A DNA stretch of 64,000 nucleotides from an uncultured Lachnospiraceae bacterium (GTDB taxonomy: Bacteria; Bacillota; Clostridia; Lachnospirales; Lachnospiraceae). The position numbers and the translations under genes are program-made. The DNA lies in the NCBI GenBank assembly GCA_947384285.1, contig CANDGI010000012.1:1-64000 (forward strand), written 5' to 3'. Shown in pieces: positions 1-8,677 of the stretch. Each line of letters starts with the position of its first letter. The stretch's first letter is position 1. The notes beneath the pieces were generated by a model. That model saw only the letters and a list, made by a program, of their open reading frames with translations, was not told the DNA's origin and did no database searches.

Positions 1-2
1 TT

Positions 3-548
3 ATGAAATTATTTGTTGCTCGTCATGGTCAAACAACTTGGAATGCTCAAAATAAAGTATGCGGTATTACTGATGTAGAATTAACAGAAAAAGGAATAGA
101 ACAAGCAAAGAAATTGGCTGATATAGTAAAAAAACACAATATTGATATAATTTTATCTTCACCATTAAAAAGAGCCATAGAAACAAGTCAAATTGTTGCT
201 GACAAAAATAATATCACTTTACAAATAGTGGAATTGCTTATTGAACAGAATTATGGAATATATGAGGGTGTGGACAGAAAGAATGATAACTTTTTAGCCA
301 ATAAAAGAAATTTTGCATACAAATATCCTAATGGAGAATCTATGATGCAGGTAGCATATAGAATATACGGACTAATTGACAAAATAAAGGAGCAATATCA
401 AGGAAAAAATATTTTAATTATTAGTCATGGTGGGATATGTCGTATAATTAGGACTTATTTTATAGATATGTCAAATGATGAATTTTTCAATTATACACTA
501 GAAAATGGTAAATTAGAGGAATACGAGTTGCAAGCAGTTTTTGGTTGA
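3..548 (+). CDS. Histidine phosphatase family protein (phosphoglycerate mutase-like)
   Basis: A 181-residue single-domain protein of the histidine phosphatase superfamily. The N-terminal RHG signature (residues 7-9, in VARHGQTTWNA) carries the phospho-accepting histidine, and a second histidine sits in the ISHGG segment near residue 142, as in this family. The substrate cannot be read from the sequence; relatives dephosphorylate sugars, nucleotides or cobalamin precursors. The ATG lies two bases inside the window edge, so the upstream context is missing, although the N-terminus looks natural. The gene is much more AT-rich than the genes after 2.8 kb and begins a stretch of decayed accessory genes, which suggests horizontal origin. 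Confidence 0.85.
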   Translation: MKLFVARHGQTTWNAQNKVCGITDVELTEKGIEQAKKLADIVKKHNIDIILSSPLKRAIETSQIVADKNNITLQIVELLIEQNYGIYEGVDRKNDNFLANKRNFAYKYPNGESMMQVAYRIYGLIDKIKEQYQGKNILIISHGGICRIIRTYFIDMSNDEFFNYTLENGKLEEYELQAVFG

Positions 549-586
549 TCTGATTGAGAAAAAGTTTTAATAAATTTTCTTAAGAG

Positions 587-817
587 GATAGACTGCTATA
601 TCAATTGAAGAATGAGCATAGACCTATGTTTGCATATTATGATGATGGTAAAATCATTGGCTGTTATTCATTGGCGATATAAGATAATAATGAGTGTGAA
701 CTTAATAACCTGTGCGTTTTTCCACAATATCGCCATAAACATATTGGTGCAAAGCTGTTGGAGGATGCTTATATCAAGGCAAAAGAAATTAACATAGATA
801 TGCAAGAAAGTGTTTGA
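587..817 (+). pseudogene. GNAT N-acetyltransferase remnant with in-frame stop
   Basis: Reading from 587 gives an acetyltransferase-like stretch (FAYYDDGKIIGCYSLAI), then a TAA at 680-682, then in the same frame the typical GNAT acetyl-CoA-binding segment LNNLCVFPQYRHKHIGAKLL. The TAA is one C-to-T change away from CAA. No plausible start codon with a ribosome site precedes it, and the frame ends at 817, before the usual C-terminal strand. It is therefore interrupted and truncated at both ends. Any product would be non-functional. Confidence 0.7.
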
Positions 818-892
818 CGGGTCAATGCCCTAATACTATGATTTTAATATTGTATATTATTTTGCAGTGAGGATTATAAAGGAGGATGTCAT

Positions 893-1258
893 ATGGCTAA
901 CGTAAGAAGAAAGCTTGGTGTAAATATCAGTACGTGTATGCTGGAAGCTAACATTAGTCTTGATAGCTTTGCCAAATATTTGGGGTATTCAATTAAAGAT
1001 GTGTGGAATGTTATCGAAGGAAAGGTTATAATTCCACCAGTTGAATTAGATAAGATGGCAAGTCTTCTTAAAACAACAAAGAGTGAATGGATGAATCATG
1101 AGTCAGACAGTTTTGTGCCGGATTTGCAGTATATGAAAGAGTTTAGCAATCCTGATAATTTGGATAGAATATTGGATATGATGGATGAATATGTGGAACT
1201 TAGGGAATATCCATTTATGAGAAATTGTTGCAAATATAATTTGATTACGATATTATGA
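893..1258 (+). CDS. XRE-like helix-turn-helix protein, possibly C-terminally altered
   Basis: A 121-residue protein preceded by a good ribosome site (aaggagg at 880-886). Residues about 10-60 look like an XRE/Cro helix-turn-helix: LDSFAKYLGYSIKDVWNVIEG followed by a P-x-LDKMASLL segment. Such proteins often act as repressors or antitoxins encoded beside ImmA/IrrE peptidases, and a broken IrrE-like gene lies about 730 bp downstream. The last 15 residues (after ELREYP) are Cys-rich and unlike the rest, so the original C-terminus may have been replaced by a frameshift. The DNA target is unknown. Confidence 0.55.
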   Translation: MANVRRKLGVNISTCMLEANISLDSFAKYLGYSIKDVWNVIEGKVIIPPVELDKMASLLKTTKSEWMNHESDSFVPDLQYMKEFSNPDNLDRILDMMDEYVELREYPFMRNCCKYNLITIL

Positions 1259-1321
1259 TAGGTAGTAAGAGTAAATTTTGTTATAAGCGGGACACTAAAA
1301 AAAGCAGGAAGGATTGATTGT

Positions 1322-1495
1322 ATGGCTGTGGCATTAAAAGAAGATTTCCAGAGAGCTTTGGACGAACAGACAAAAGAAATCCGAGAGCTTGTAATGGCTG
1401 GACTGGAACAGATAAAAGAAGGAAAGTCAAAGGACTTTAATACTGTATGTGACAGATTGGAGAGGAAATACAGAGATGAGGCAATATCAAATTAG
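1322..1495 (+). CDS. Type II antitoxin, RelB/ParD-like
   Basis: A 57-residue acidic and basic helical protein (MAVALKEDFQRALDEQTKEI at the start), too short for most gene callers. It lies directly upstream of a ParE/RelE-type toxin gene, and its last 20 bases overlap the toxin start at 1476. That coupling is typical of toxin-antitoxin operons. A weak ribosome site (caggaagg) lies at 1306-1313. By family analogy it would bind and neutralise the toxin and repress the operon. Because the partner toxin is interrupted by a stop codon, the antitoxin may now be without a target. The family call rests on context and size. Confidence 0.6.
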   Translation: MAVALKEDFQRALDEQTKEIRELVMAGLEQIKEGKSKDFNTVCDRLERKYRDEAISN

Positions 1496-1802
1496 GATTA
1501 CGGAGTTGGCAGAGGAGGATTTAGAAAATGCTGGCGATTATATTGCCTATGAATTGAAAAATTCGTCTGCCGCTGAAAATACTGTAAGTGGGATTCGTGC
1601 AAAGATAAATTCTTTGGTAAATTTTCCGAGGAAAAACGAGTTGGACGAAGATGAGTTACTTGCTGGATTGGGTGTCTGAAAAGATTATTATCGCAATTAC
1701 AAGATTTATTATGTGATAGAGGAGGACACCATTTACATAGTTAGGATTCTGCATATGTTAGTTGATAGCAAAGCGTGGCTGTATCGGACATTTGGGTTGT
1801 AA
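1476..1802 (+). pseudogene. ParE/RelE-family toxin gene interrupted by TGA
   Basis: From the ATG at 1476 the frame encodes a typical RelE/ParE toxin start (MRQYQIRITELAEEDLENAG, then DYIAYEL) and reaches a TGA at 1677-1679 after LLAGLGV. The same frame continues without further damage for 40 codons (KDYYRNYKIYYVI, then ILHMLVDSKAWLYRTFGL) to the normal family end at 1802. The C-terminal strands with the RILH and YR residues are therefore intact but separated from the N-terminal half. TGA is one C-to-T change from CGA (Arg), and arginine fits the expected sequence at this site. The toxin is probably dead; readthrough is possible but there is no sign of it. Confidence 0.75.
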
Positions 1803-1955
1803 AATTTCATGATACCATGTAATACCCATATGATACCTGTTTACTCTGAAAACCAAGATAATATGGAAAATATGCGAAATTAAGGATATAAAATAGTAGG
1901 AAATACGCCTGGAAGATTAACAAATAAGCTAATTATTAGAGTTGTATAAAAAGGA

Positions 1956-1981
1956 AAGCTGTACGAAAGTACAGCTTTTTT
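1956..1981 (+). terminator. Rho-independent terminator of toxin-antitoxin operon
   Basis: A perfect 10-bp stem (AAGCTGTAC and GTACAGCTT) closes a GAAA tetraloop and runs into a T tract. It lies about 150 bp after the toxin remnant and just before the IrrE-like remnant. Confidence 0.85.
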
Positions 1982-1991
1982 AAGGTGGCAA

Positions 1992-2395
1992 ATGGATTGG
2001 GAAAAGATAAAAGAACAAATTCCAACAGTAATAGAAAAAGTTAGAATAGATTATGTTTTGAATAATATGGTAATTAGGGATGATATATTTGGAATTTTGG
2101 AAAAGCATTGTACAGTTGTATATTATCCAATAGAGAATGAGATTAACTGTGGTTTTCATACGAAGCGTTTTGTTAAAGATAAATTAAAGGACTTTGTATA
2201 TATTAATACTGCAAAGACTGTTGCTGAACAAGTTTTTGCGGCTGCTCATGGGTTGGGACATGTATGGGGGCGCTGCCCGAGTATGGAAACTAGCTGGTGA
2301 ACAAGGCGTATTAGAGAGTAAGATCGAAGAGCGAATAATTAATAGATTTGCAGCGGAATTATTAATGCCAGCAAAAGAATTTAGGAAAACCTTTT
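1992..2395 (+). pseudogene. ImmA/IrrE-family metallopeptidase remnant, frameshifted and truncated
   Basis: The N-terminal part (from ATG at 1992) carries the zinc peptidase region, but the motif reads HGLGH where HELGH is expected, so the catalytic Glu is Gly (GAG to GGG). Directly after it the frame shifts at a run of five G (2266-2270). Removing one G would join VWG to AARVWKLAGEQGVLESKI and the conserved NRFAAELLMPAKEF segment. The coding similarity stops near 2395, where a repeated element begins. Family members cleave XRE-type repressors; an XRE-like gene is at 893. With three independent defects this copy is inactive. Confidence 0.75.
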
Positions 2396-2507
2396 GGGTG
2401 CAAATATCGCGCAAAGCGGGGCGTGCTTTTCACTAAGGGGTATCAGATGCGAAGCCTGGTGGATGCCTTCATGCGGATTGGGGAATGAATTTTCAAACAC
2501 GCTCTAG
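2396..2507. repeat. Half copy of dispersed inverted-end element
   Basis: About 112 bp that match, in inverted orientation and at roughly 88 percent by eye, the left half of the element at 42916-43193. The copy ends in the same outer tetranucleotide CTAG and contains the shared segment TATCAGATGCGAAGCCTGGT. It separates the IrrE remnant from a minus-strand fragment. Confidence 0.8.
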
Positions 2508-2520
2508 CCTTAGGTACATA

Positions 2521-2706
2521 TCATACGCCGTAATAATGCCGGACAGCGCGTGCAGCATATTCAGAACAGCCTTTTCCAAACTGCTGATCGGTTGCTTCTG
2601 CAAGTTTTTCGTTTTGCAAATACTCCTTTGCCAAATCCAGCAGGATATTTCTTGCATTATCAAGTGCAAACATTGTCTTATAATTCTCTGCAAGCAGTTC
2701 AACCGA
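2521..2706 (-). pseudogene. C-terminal fragment resembling a TipAS-type ligand-binding domain
   Basis: The minus-strand frame ending at 2521 reads ELLAENYKTMFALDNARNIL, then LDLAKEYLQNEKLAEATDQQ and FGKGCSEYAARAVRHYYGV. The end, with a Phe-Gly-x-Gly-x-x-Glu-Tyr pattern and an AVRHYY tail, resembles the C-terminus of TipAS domains found in MerR-type drug-responsive regulators. There is no start codon or DNA-binding domain, so it is a severed 3' end. The family assignment is tentative. It abuts the repeat element at 2396-2507. Confidence 0.4.
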
Positions 2707-2854
2707 ATTTTAAATGCAGCAATAAAAATTAAAATAAGAACTTGTGTTCTGTCTTGAAATATGATATTATAAAATAGACGGAAAGTAAAGTATAAAATTA
2801 ATGCCGAGAATATTTTATGCGAGAAGAAAGATTTCAGAGATACAAGGAGTACAG

Positions 2855-4366
2855 ATGATTAAGATATTGATCGTTGACGATGAGAGAGAAGAGCGGGAAG
2901 GAATTGATTATCTGCTGAAGCGGTATCAATATCCCGTAGAGACGGTACAGGCGGCCAATGGAGCGGAGGCGTCCAGATATATCCACAGCCATAAGGTGGA
3001 TATATTATTTACAGATGTGAAGATGCCCGTTATGAACGGGCTGGATCTGGCAAAAGAGGTGAATGAGTATGATCCCCAGGTCAAAATCATCATTTTCAGT
3101 GCATATGGTGAGTTTGAGTATGCAAAGCAGGCGCTTGAGGCAAATGCAGTCAGCTATCTGTTAAAGCCAATCGAACTGGATGAATTCCGCCGGTTGATGG
3201 ATGACGTCATTGATTCTGTCAATCAGTGTAAGGTTTTATATGAGAAAAAGCAGCAGGATGACAGGCAGAACAGGAAAAATTTGTTTTATAAGGTTTTGAC
3301 CAGCGGCAGGGTAGATGAAAAAGAGGAAGAACGTTTGTGTGAAATACTTTTCCCAAGAGAAAATACGGTATATGGATTTTTGGATATTGAGTTTATGGGA
3401 AATTATTTTGAAAGACAGGAGGAGGAATTTTTACATTTTGTGAAAATGTATCTGGGAGAGCAGACGGAGTATATTGAGATATATCCCAACAAAGCATTTT
3501 TGATTATGCCCTATGTGAATAGCAAGCTGTTAGAGGAGCAGCTTAGGAAATTACTGCGGGATATTAAGATTCAGACCGGAGACGAGTGCCTGATTTTGGT
3601 TTCTTCCCAGGTTACTGCCATTGACAGCCTGATTGAACAGTTAAAACGGATGAATGAGATACATACGGAAGTTTTGGGATATGGGGATCAGATTATCCTG
3701 GTGGGAGACTACTATAATCGAACCGAGTATTATGCAGCAGATGTGGAGATTGCCAGTAAACAGCTTATGACAGCAATTGAGTCAAAGAATGCAGACCTGA
3801 TCCGGGGACAGAACAAACAGTTTGCCAGCTGTATCTGTTCCCTTGAGAAAGTAAGCAGGCTGTATATCCAGAACCTTTTGTATTCCATTGTAAAGGCAAT
3901 TTACGATATCGTCCCTGGCATTGCATATGAGAAGGTACTCATCTCAGCTGAGGCATTGTTCCAGGAAAATGATTTAAGGACAATGCTTCAGGAATATGAG
4001 CGGATGATAGAATTTATGATAGATTCTTTAGAACACGAGAAGGTGGACGAGTCCAGGATTGTACAAAATATCAAGAACCTGGTAGAAAAGGAATATATGA
4101 AGGATATCAGCCTGAATTATGTTGCAGATAAGGTGAATCTGGCTCCGGCATATGTCAGCTACATTTTTAAGAAGGAAACAAACCAGACGCTGGTAAAGTT
4201 CATTACAGATGTAAAGATGCAGAAGGCAAAGCAGTTATTGGAAGAGGGAAATTTAAAGATTGTCCAGATTGGACGTGCCTGCGGCTATGGGAACCAGTCG
4301 TATTTTAACAGGCTGTTTAAAAATTATTATGGTGTGACGCCGAAGCAGTACAGGGAAAAAGCATGA
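2855..4366 (+). CDS. Response regulator, AraC-type (YesN-like)
   Basis: A 503-residue DNA-binding response regulator. Residues 1-120 form the receiver domain, with acidic pocket D8/D9, phospho-accepting D54 in FTDVKMP and the conserved Lys in LLKPIE. The C-terminal 100 residues hold two AraC helix-turn-helix units (SLNYVADKVNLAPAYVSYIF and QIGRACGYGNQSYFNRLFK). The start at 2855 is chosen over an ATG at 2801 because aaggagt lies at 2843-2849 and the receiver begins there. Its stop overlaps the kinase start by four bases (ATGA). By analogy with YesN it probably activates the downstream sugar-uptake genes when phosphorylated by the adjacent kinase. Confidence 0.92.
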   Translation: MIKILIVDDEREEREGIDYLLKRYQYPVETVQAANGAEASRYIHSHKVDILFTDVKMPVMNGLDLAKEVNEYDPQVKIIIFSAYGEFEYAKQALEANAVSYLLKPIELDEFRRLMDDVIDSVNQCKVLYEKKQQDDRQNRKNLFYKVLTSGRVDEKEEERLCEILFPRENTVYGFLDIEFMGNYFERQEEEFLHFVKMYLGEQTEYIEIYPNKAFLIMPYVNSKLLEEQLRKLLRDIKIQTGDECLILVSSQVTAIDSLIEQLKRMNEIHTEVLGYGDQIILVGDYYNRTEYYAADVEIASKQLMTAIESKNADLIRGQNKQFASCICSLEKVSRLYIQNLLYSIVKAIYDIVPGIAYEKVLISAEALFQENDLRTMLQEYERMIEFMIDSLEHEKVDESRIVQNIKNLVEKEYMKDISLNYVADKVNLAPAYVSYIFKKETNQTLVKFITDVKMQKAKQLLEEGNLKIVQIGRACGYGNQSYFNRLFKNYYGVTPKQYREKA

Positions 4367-6084
4367 GAAAGATTTGGAATTGGTATTATGGAACGGCAAC
4401 GATAAGGAAGAAATTAGTCATTAGTTATCTGGTCTTAGTCCTGCTTCCCATCCTGATTCTTGGCCTGTATTCTTACCATATTTCGAAGAAAAGCCTTTTA
4501 GAGCAGACCAGAAGTACAGTGGAAGGGAATCTGTCTTCCATCGCAGACAGCATGGAAAGGAATATACAAAGGGAAAACGATAACATCAAATATTTGTCTT
4601 ACAATGTAAAATTCCGGGAGAAACTGGAGGCAGGCATAGAGGACGCAAGCACGCTGGCTCAGGAACTGAACAATTCCGTGGAACCCACATTCTGGTATTT
4701 TATTACCAGTGATGATAATATCAAGTCCATTGAGAGCTATTCTCCGTATGTAAGGTATGCCATTGGGAGTTTCTTAAAACCCATAGACGAAAATGAGGAA
4801 GCCCAGATATATGAAGAGAATAAGAAAACATATAAGACGCTCTGGCATTATGAGGAGGGGCAGGTTTATGCCACAAGGACATTGCTGGATTCCAATACAT
4901 CTTCGAAGGCCATAGGCGTCATGAGGCTTGAGGTATTTGAGGATAATTTTGTCAGCCCGGTTTTCCAGGCGGAATATTTAAACAACGGCGTGATTCTTGC
5001 GGATGCGGAGGGAAGGATTTGCAACGGCAGGCCGGTTTTAAATTCAGAGATAGAGGATGAAATACAAGGGCTTGTGAAAGAGGGGAAAACCAGCGGATTT
5101 GTGGAAACCAGCCGGTATATGCTCCTGGCATCAGAAAGCCTGGTGAATGGCTGGAGGATTTACTATTACGTGGACAAGCAGGAGATTTCAGGTAAGTTAG
5201 ACGAGATACTTGCAGGCACGGTGTTTCTTATGCTGGTGTGCCTCGGCATTATTACCGTGCTGATTAGCATTATTTCCCGGATTTTAAGTTCACGTATCTT
5301 AAGGCTCAAGGAATGTGCAGAGGAGGTCAGCAGAGGGAATTTTGACCTAATCATCAGCACGGATTCCACAGATGAAATAGGCGTTGTTGCCAATAGTTTT
5401 CATGATATGTGCAGCAAGATTAATGAGATGATGGAGGAGATGTACCAACTTGGCCTGGAGAAGCGGTCGGAGGAGCTGAAAGCACTGCAGGCTATGATTA
5501 ACCCTCATTTTTTGTATAACTGCCTTTCCAGCATCAAGTGGAAGGCTATCCGGGCAGAGCAGGATGAAATCAGCGACATTACCGGGCTTCTGGCAAAATT
5601 TTACCGGACGGCGCTAAATCAGGGGAAGCAGATTACTCTGGTAAAAAATGAGATACAGAACATAAAGGCTTACCTGGAATTGCAGAGCAGGGCGCATGAG
5701 CATAGCTTTGATGTGGAATATGTTTTGTCTGAGGAGGGGATGGAGCTTGAAATGCCGAATTTCCTTTTGCAGCCAATTGTAGAGAATGCCATCTGCCATG
5801 GCATAGAATATTGTGAGGAAGGCGTAAGGGGTCTGATTAAGGTGGAATATGAGAAGAAGGACGGGTTTTTAATCTTCCGTATTTCTAACAATGGCGCCGT
5901 ACTGGAGGAGGAAGCGGTATCCAGGATACTGACAACGCCTGGGCAGGGGTACGGTATCTATAATATCCAGGAACGGATCCGGATGTATTACGATGAAGAG
6001 TGCGGGGTATCCGGCAGCGTGCCAGAAGAAGGGATAGTGTGTTTTTCCATAAAACTGAAAGAGTGCATGGTTAAAGGGATATAA
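4363..6084 (+). CDS. Sensor histidine kinase, YesM-like
   Basis: A 573-residue membrane kinase of the LytS/YesM type. One membrane segment lies at about 20-40, an extracytoplasmic sensor region follows, a second membrane segment is at about 282-305, and then come a HAMP domain and a His_kinase module with phospho-accepting H382 in MINPHFLYN. The ATP-binding N box is PIVENAICHGIEY and the G box is GQGYGIYNIQERI. It is translationally coupled to the AraC-type regulator upstream and followed by an ABC importer, the usual arrangement for sensing extracellular oligosaccharides. The ligand is unknown. Confidence 0.93.
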   Translation: MRKIWNWYYGTATIRKKLVISYLVLVLLPILILGLYSYHISKKSLLEQTRSTVEGNLSSIADSMERNIQRENDNIKYLSYNVKFREKLEAGIEDASTLAQELNNSVEPTFWYFITSDDNIKSIESYSPYVRYAIGSFLKPIDENEEAQIYEENKKTYKTLWHYEEGQVYATRTLLDSNTSSKAIGVMRLEVFEDNFVSPVFQAEYLNNGVILADAEGRICNGRPVLNSEIEDEIQGLVKEGKTSGFVETSRYMLLASESLVNGWRIYYYVDKQEISGKLDEILAGTVFLMLVCLGIITVLISIISRILSSRILRLKECAEEVSRGNFDLIISTDSTDEIGVVANSFHDMCSKINEMMEEMYQLGLEKRSEELKALQAMINPHFLYNCLSSIKWKAIRAEQDEISDITGLLAKFYRTALNQGKQITLVKNEIQNIKAYLELQSRAHEHSFDVEYVLSEEGMELEMPNFLLQPIVENAICHGIEYCEEGVRGLIKVEYEKKDGFLIFRISNNGAVLEEEAVSRILTTPGQGYGIYNIQERIRMYYDEECGVSGSVPEEGIVCFSIKLKECMVKGI

Positions 6085-6088
6085 ACTA

Positions 6089-6135
6089 TGAAACAGCCCA
6101 TGGCGCAGGTTCTGCGGTTTTAGGGCTGTTTTTAT
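6089..6135 (+). terminator. Terminator after kinase gene
   Basis: The arms AAACAGCCC and GGGCTGTTT flank a short spacer, followed by TTTAT. The hairpin isolates the two-component genes from the solute-binding protein gene. Confidence 0.8.
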
Positions 6136-6299
6136 TTGCTGTGAAGCACTAAAATGCATGGCTTTTCCAGAAGATAAAAATTCCCCAGCGGTGAGCTTTC
6201 TTAAAAATATATTAGGAATCTAAAAAATGTGCAATTTTTTTATTAATTTTTTGACATTATAATAAAATTACGCTAACAAAGAAAGAGAGGAGAAATGGT

Positions 6300-7640
6300 A
6301 TGAAAAAGAAACTTGTGAGTGTATTGCTATGTGCTATGATGGTTGTGGGAATGGTTTCAGGCTGCGGAAAGAATTCGTCAGAAGCAGATTCCGGAAAGAC
6401 AAACGAGGGTACGGAAAGCGAAGGTACGGAAAGCAAAGGTACGGAAAGCGAGGGTACAAAAAATGAAGGTGAGGCAGGCGGGGATAAGACAAAGATCCGC
6501 ATGACTTACTGGAACAGCGAGGATACGGTAAAAACTCTGCTGGACTACCTGAAAGAAGAAGTGCCGGATGTTGAGGTTGAATTCCAGTTCATCGACAATT
6601 CCAACTATGACACGGTAGTTGATACGCAGCTATCTGCAGAGGAAGGGCCGGACATTATCTGTGAGTCCCCGGCTTCCGCATTAAAGCATGCTAGATTAGG
6701 GTATCTTGCAGAGGTAAATGATTTGGGTGCAAAGTATTCAGATGCAGGAACAAGCGTATACAGCTATGACGGCAATATCTATGCGCTGCCGGGCATCAGC
6801 TGGTTTGAAGGGATTTATTACAACAAGCAGCTGTTTGAGGATAATCAGATTGCGCTTCCTACAACCTTTGATGAGTATATTGCTGTATGCAAGAAGTTCC
6901 AGGAACTGGACATCAAGCCCCTTGCAGCAGGATTGAAATCCTGGGAGCCTATGCTGAAAAATTCCATGGCGTTTGTGACAGCGGAATATCTTTCCACAGA
7001 CGAAGGAAAATCCTTTGGCGAGGATTACCGGAACGGTGAGGCAACCTTGGACGGCACATGGAATTCCTATTTGGAGAAATGGTCTGAAATGATTTCAGAA
7101 GGGATTTATACCACCGATATGACAGGAACCGACCACGACCAGGCATTGGAGGAGTTTGCAACAGGCAAGGCAGCAATGTTCTGTTCCGGGCCTTGGGATC
7201 TTGAAACCATCACCAGCAAAAATCCGGATCTTAAGATTGACATGATGCCCTTTAACGGAACCAAGGCAAGCGACGGATGGCTGATTGGCGGGCCTGGATG
7301 TGGTATTGCAATTAACGAGAGCTCAAAGAATAAGGAAGCAGCGAAAAAGGTATTGGAAGCTATCTCAACCGTAGAAGGGCAGAAAGCATTCTGGCAGGAT
7401 AACCAGGGCGGATCTTCTTATCTTGACGGTGCAGAGTTTGAACTTCCTGAGGCATATACAAGTGTTGCAAAAACACTGGCAGCAGGAAATGTATACTGCC
7501 CGTGGAACGAATGGGGCGGCGCAGCAGGCGCCCATGAGAAATATGGCATAGAGATGCAGTCCTATCTCTTAGGGCAGCAGGATATAAGCCAGACATTGCA
7601 GAATGTTGATGCTGAAGTAAAGGAATTGCTTGAGAAATAG
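6300..7640 (+). CDS. ABC transporter sugar-binding lipoprotein (family 1)
   Basis: A 446-residue extracellular solute-binding protein. The signal peptide ends in a lipobox (GMVSGC, Cys22), so the mature protein is lipid-anchored outside the membrane. A low-complexity linker (residues about 35-58) is made of five-residue repeats of the type GTESE. The remainder has the usual family features, such as ADGDG-like ligand residues, FATGKAAMFCSGPWDL and GGPGCGIAIN. A strong ribosome site (agaggag) precedes the ATG. Together with the two permeases it would form an oligosaccharide importer. No ATPase is encoded here, so a shared MsmK-type ATPase elsewhere is likely. Confidence 0.93.
   Translation: MKKKLVSVLLCAMMVVGMVSGCGKNSSEADSGKTNEGTESEGTESKGTESEGTKNEGEAGGDKTKIRMTYWNSEDTVKTLLDYLKEEVPDVEVEFQFIDNSNYDTVVDTQLSAEEGPDIICESPASALKHARLGYLAEVNDLGAKYSDAGTSVYSYDGNIYALPGISWFEGIYYNKQLFEDNQIALPTTFDEYIAVCKKFQELDIKPLAAGLKSWEPMLKNSMAFVTAEYLSTDEGKSFGEDYRNGEATLDGTWNSYLEKWSEMISEGIYTTDMTGTDHDQALEEFATGKAAMFCSGPWDLETITSKNPDLKIDMMPFNGTKASDGWLIGGPGCGIAINESSKNKEAAKKVLEAISTVEGQKAFWQDNQGGSSYLDGAEFELPEAYTSVAKTLAAGNVYCPWNEWGGAAGAHEKYGIEMQSYLLGQQDISQTLQNVDAEVKELLEK
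6395..6469. repeat. 15-bp coding repeats in lipoprotein linker
   Basis: Four to five imperfect units of the form GGTACGGAAAGCGAA encode the Gly-Thr-Glu-Ser-Glu linker of the solute-binding protein. Copy number could vary between strains. Confidence 0.8.
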
Positions 7641-7655
7641 GAAGATTTTAAAATA

Positions 7656-7761
7656 GGGTTGTCGGGAAATGATACGTTATCCACAATATATAATGTGGCG
7701 TTTTTAGTGGCACAACTATATATTGTAGAAAAATTCCATTTCCCGGCAGCCCCGTTTTTTT
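7656..7761. repeat. Palindromic intergenic element, copy A, with DnaA box
   Basis: A long hairpin. The outer arms 7656-7671 and 7737-7752 pair over 16 positions (GGGTTGTCGGGAAATG with CATTTCCCGGCAGCCC, including two G-U wobbles), followed by a T run to 7761. The inner arms are TTATCCACAATATATA and TATATATTGTAGA. A perfect DnaA box consensus TTATCCACA lies at 7677-7685. It sits between the binding-protein gene and the permease genes, where it could terminate some transcripts and stabilise the upstream message. Confidence 0.85.
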
Positions 7762-7777
7762 AGCCAGGAGGGGTTTT

Positions 7778-8677
7778 ATGACAAAAAAAAGAAAGTTGAG
7801 GCCGGGAGAACTGGGAAAATATTTTATGATTTTTATTCTGCCGGCGTTGGTTATCTATTTGATATTTAGTATCGCACCGTTTTTGTATACGATTTTTTAC
7901 AGCTTTACCGACTATACGGATATGAATCCCGTCAATCTGCATTTTGTGGGACTTAAGAATTATTTCAAGGTGTTCGAGACGCCGCTGATGCTGACAGCCA
8001 TTGAAAATTCGGTTATCTATGCGATTCTGCTGACTGGTTTCCAGACTGTGCTGGGGCTGCCCCTGGCTGTAATCCTCAACAAGAAGCTGAAAACAAGAAA
8101 CCTTCTTCGGGCAGTATTCTTTTTCCCGGCAGTGTTCAGCTCCTTGATTATCGGATATCTGTGGAACTTTATTATGTCCTCCTCAGACTTTGGGCTTATC
8201 AATAATCTTCTGCACCAGCTGGGCATGGATACCGTAAATTTCTTTACTTCTGATAATGCGCTGTATTCTGTGGTGCTTACCCAGATTTGGCAATGGACTG
8301 GATGGGGAATGGTTATTTATCTTGCAAATTTACAGAGCATATCGCCGGACTTATATGAGGCGGCAGATATAGACGGAGCCACCGGCATACAGAAGTTTTT
8401 CCGGGTTACGCTGCCCCTTATGTGCCCTTCCGTTAAGATTATCGTGGTCACCGGATTGATCGGAGGCATGAAGGTATTTGATATTATCTATTCCATGACG
8501 TCCGGCGGTCCGGGGGATGCCACACAGACAGTTATGATGGTTATGATGAAAAAAGGAATCTCAGATGGATTTTATAGTACGGGCTCTGCATTTGGCGTAT
8601 GCTTTTTCGTAATTGTATTGCTGATCAGTGCAGTTGTCACAAAGCTAATGGGGAAATGGAGTGAAGCGATACAATGA
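7778..8677 (+). CDS. ABC transporter permease, MalF-like
   Basis: A 299-residue integral membrane protein with six predicted membrane segments, the first at about 20-40 (FMIFILPALVIYLIFSIAPF). The cytoplasmic EAA loop, which contacts the ATPase, reads EAADIDGATGIQKFFRVTLP. The ribosome site aggagg is at 7766-7771. It belongs with the binding protein upstream and the MalG-like permease that overlaps its end. Together they would import an oligosaccharide. Substrate specificity is not visible from the sequence. Confidence 0.93.
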   Translation: MTKKRKLRPGELGKYFMIFILPALVIYLIFSIAPFLYTIFYSFTDYTDMNPVNLHFVGLKNYFKVFETPLMLTAIENSVIYAILLTGFQTVLGLPLAVILNKKLKTRNLLRAVFFFPAVFSSLIIGYLWNFIMSSSDFGLINNLLHQLGMDTVNFFTSDNALYSVVLTQIWQWTGWGMVIYLANLQSISPDLYEAADIDGATGIQKFFRVTLPLMCPSVKIIVVTGLIGGMKVFDIIYSMTSGGPGDATQTVMMVMMKKGISDGFYSTGSAFGVCFFVIVLLISAVVTKLMGKWSEAIQ

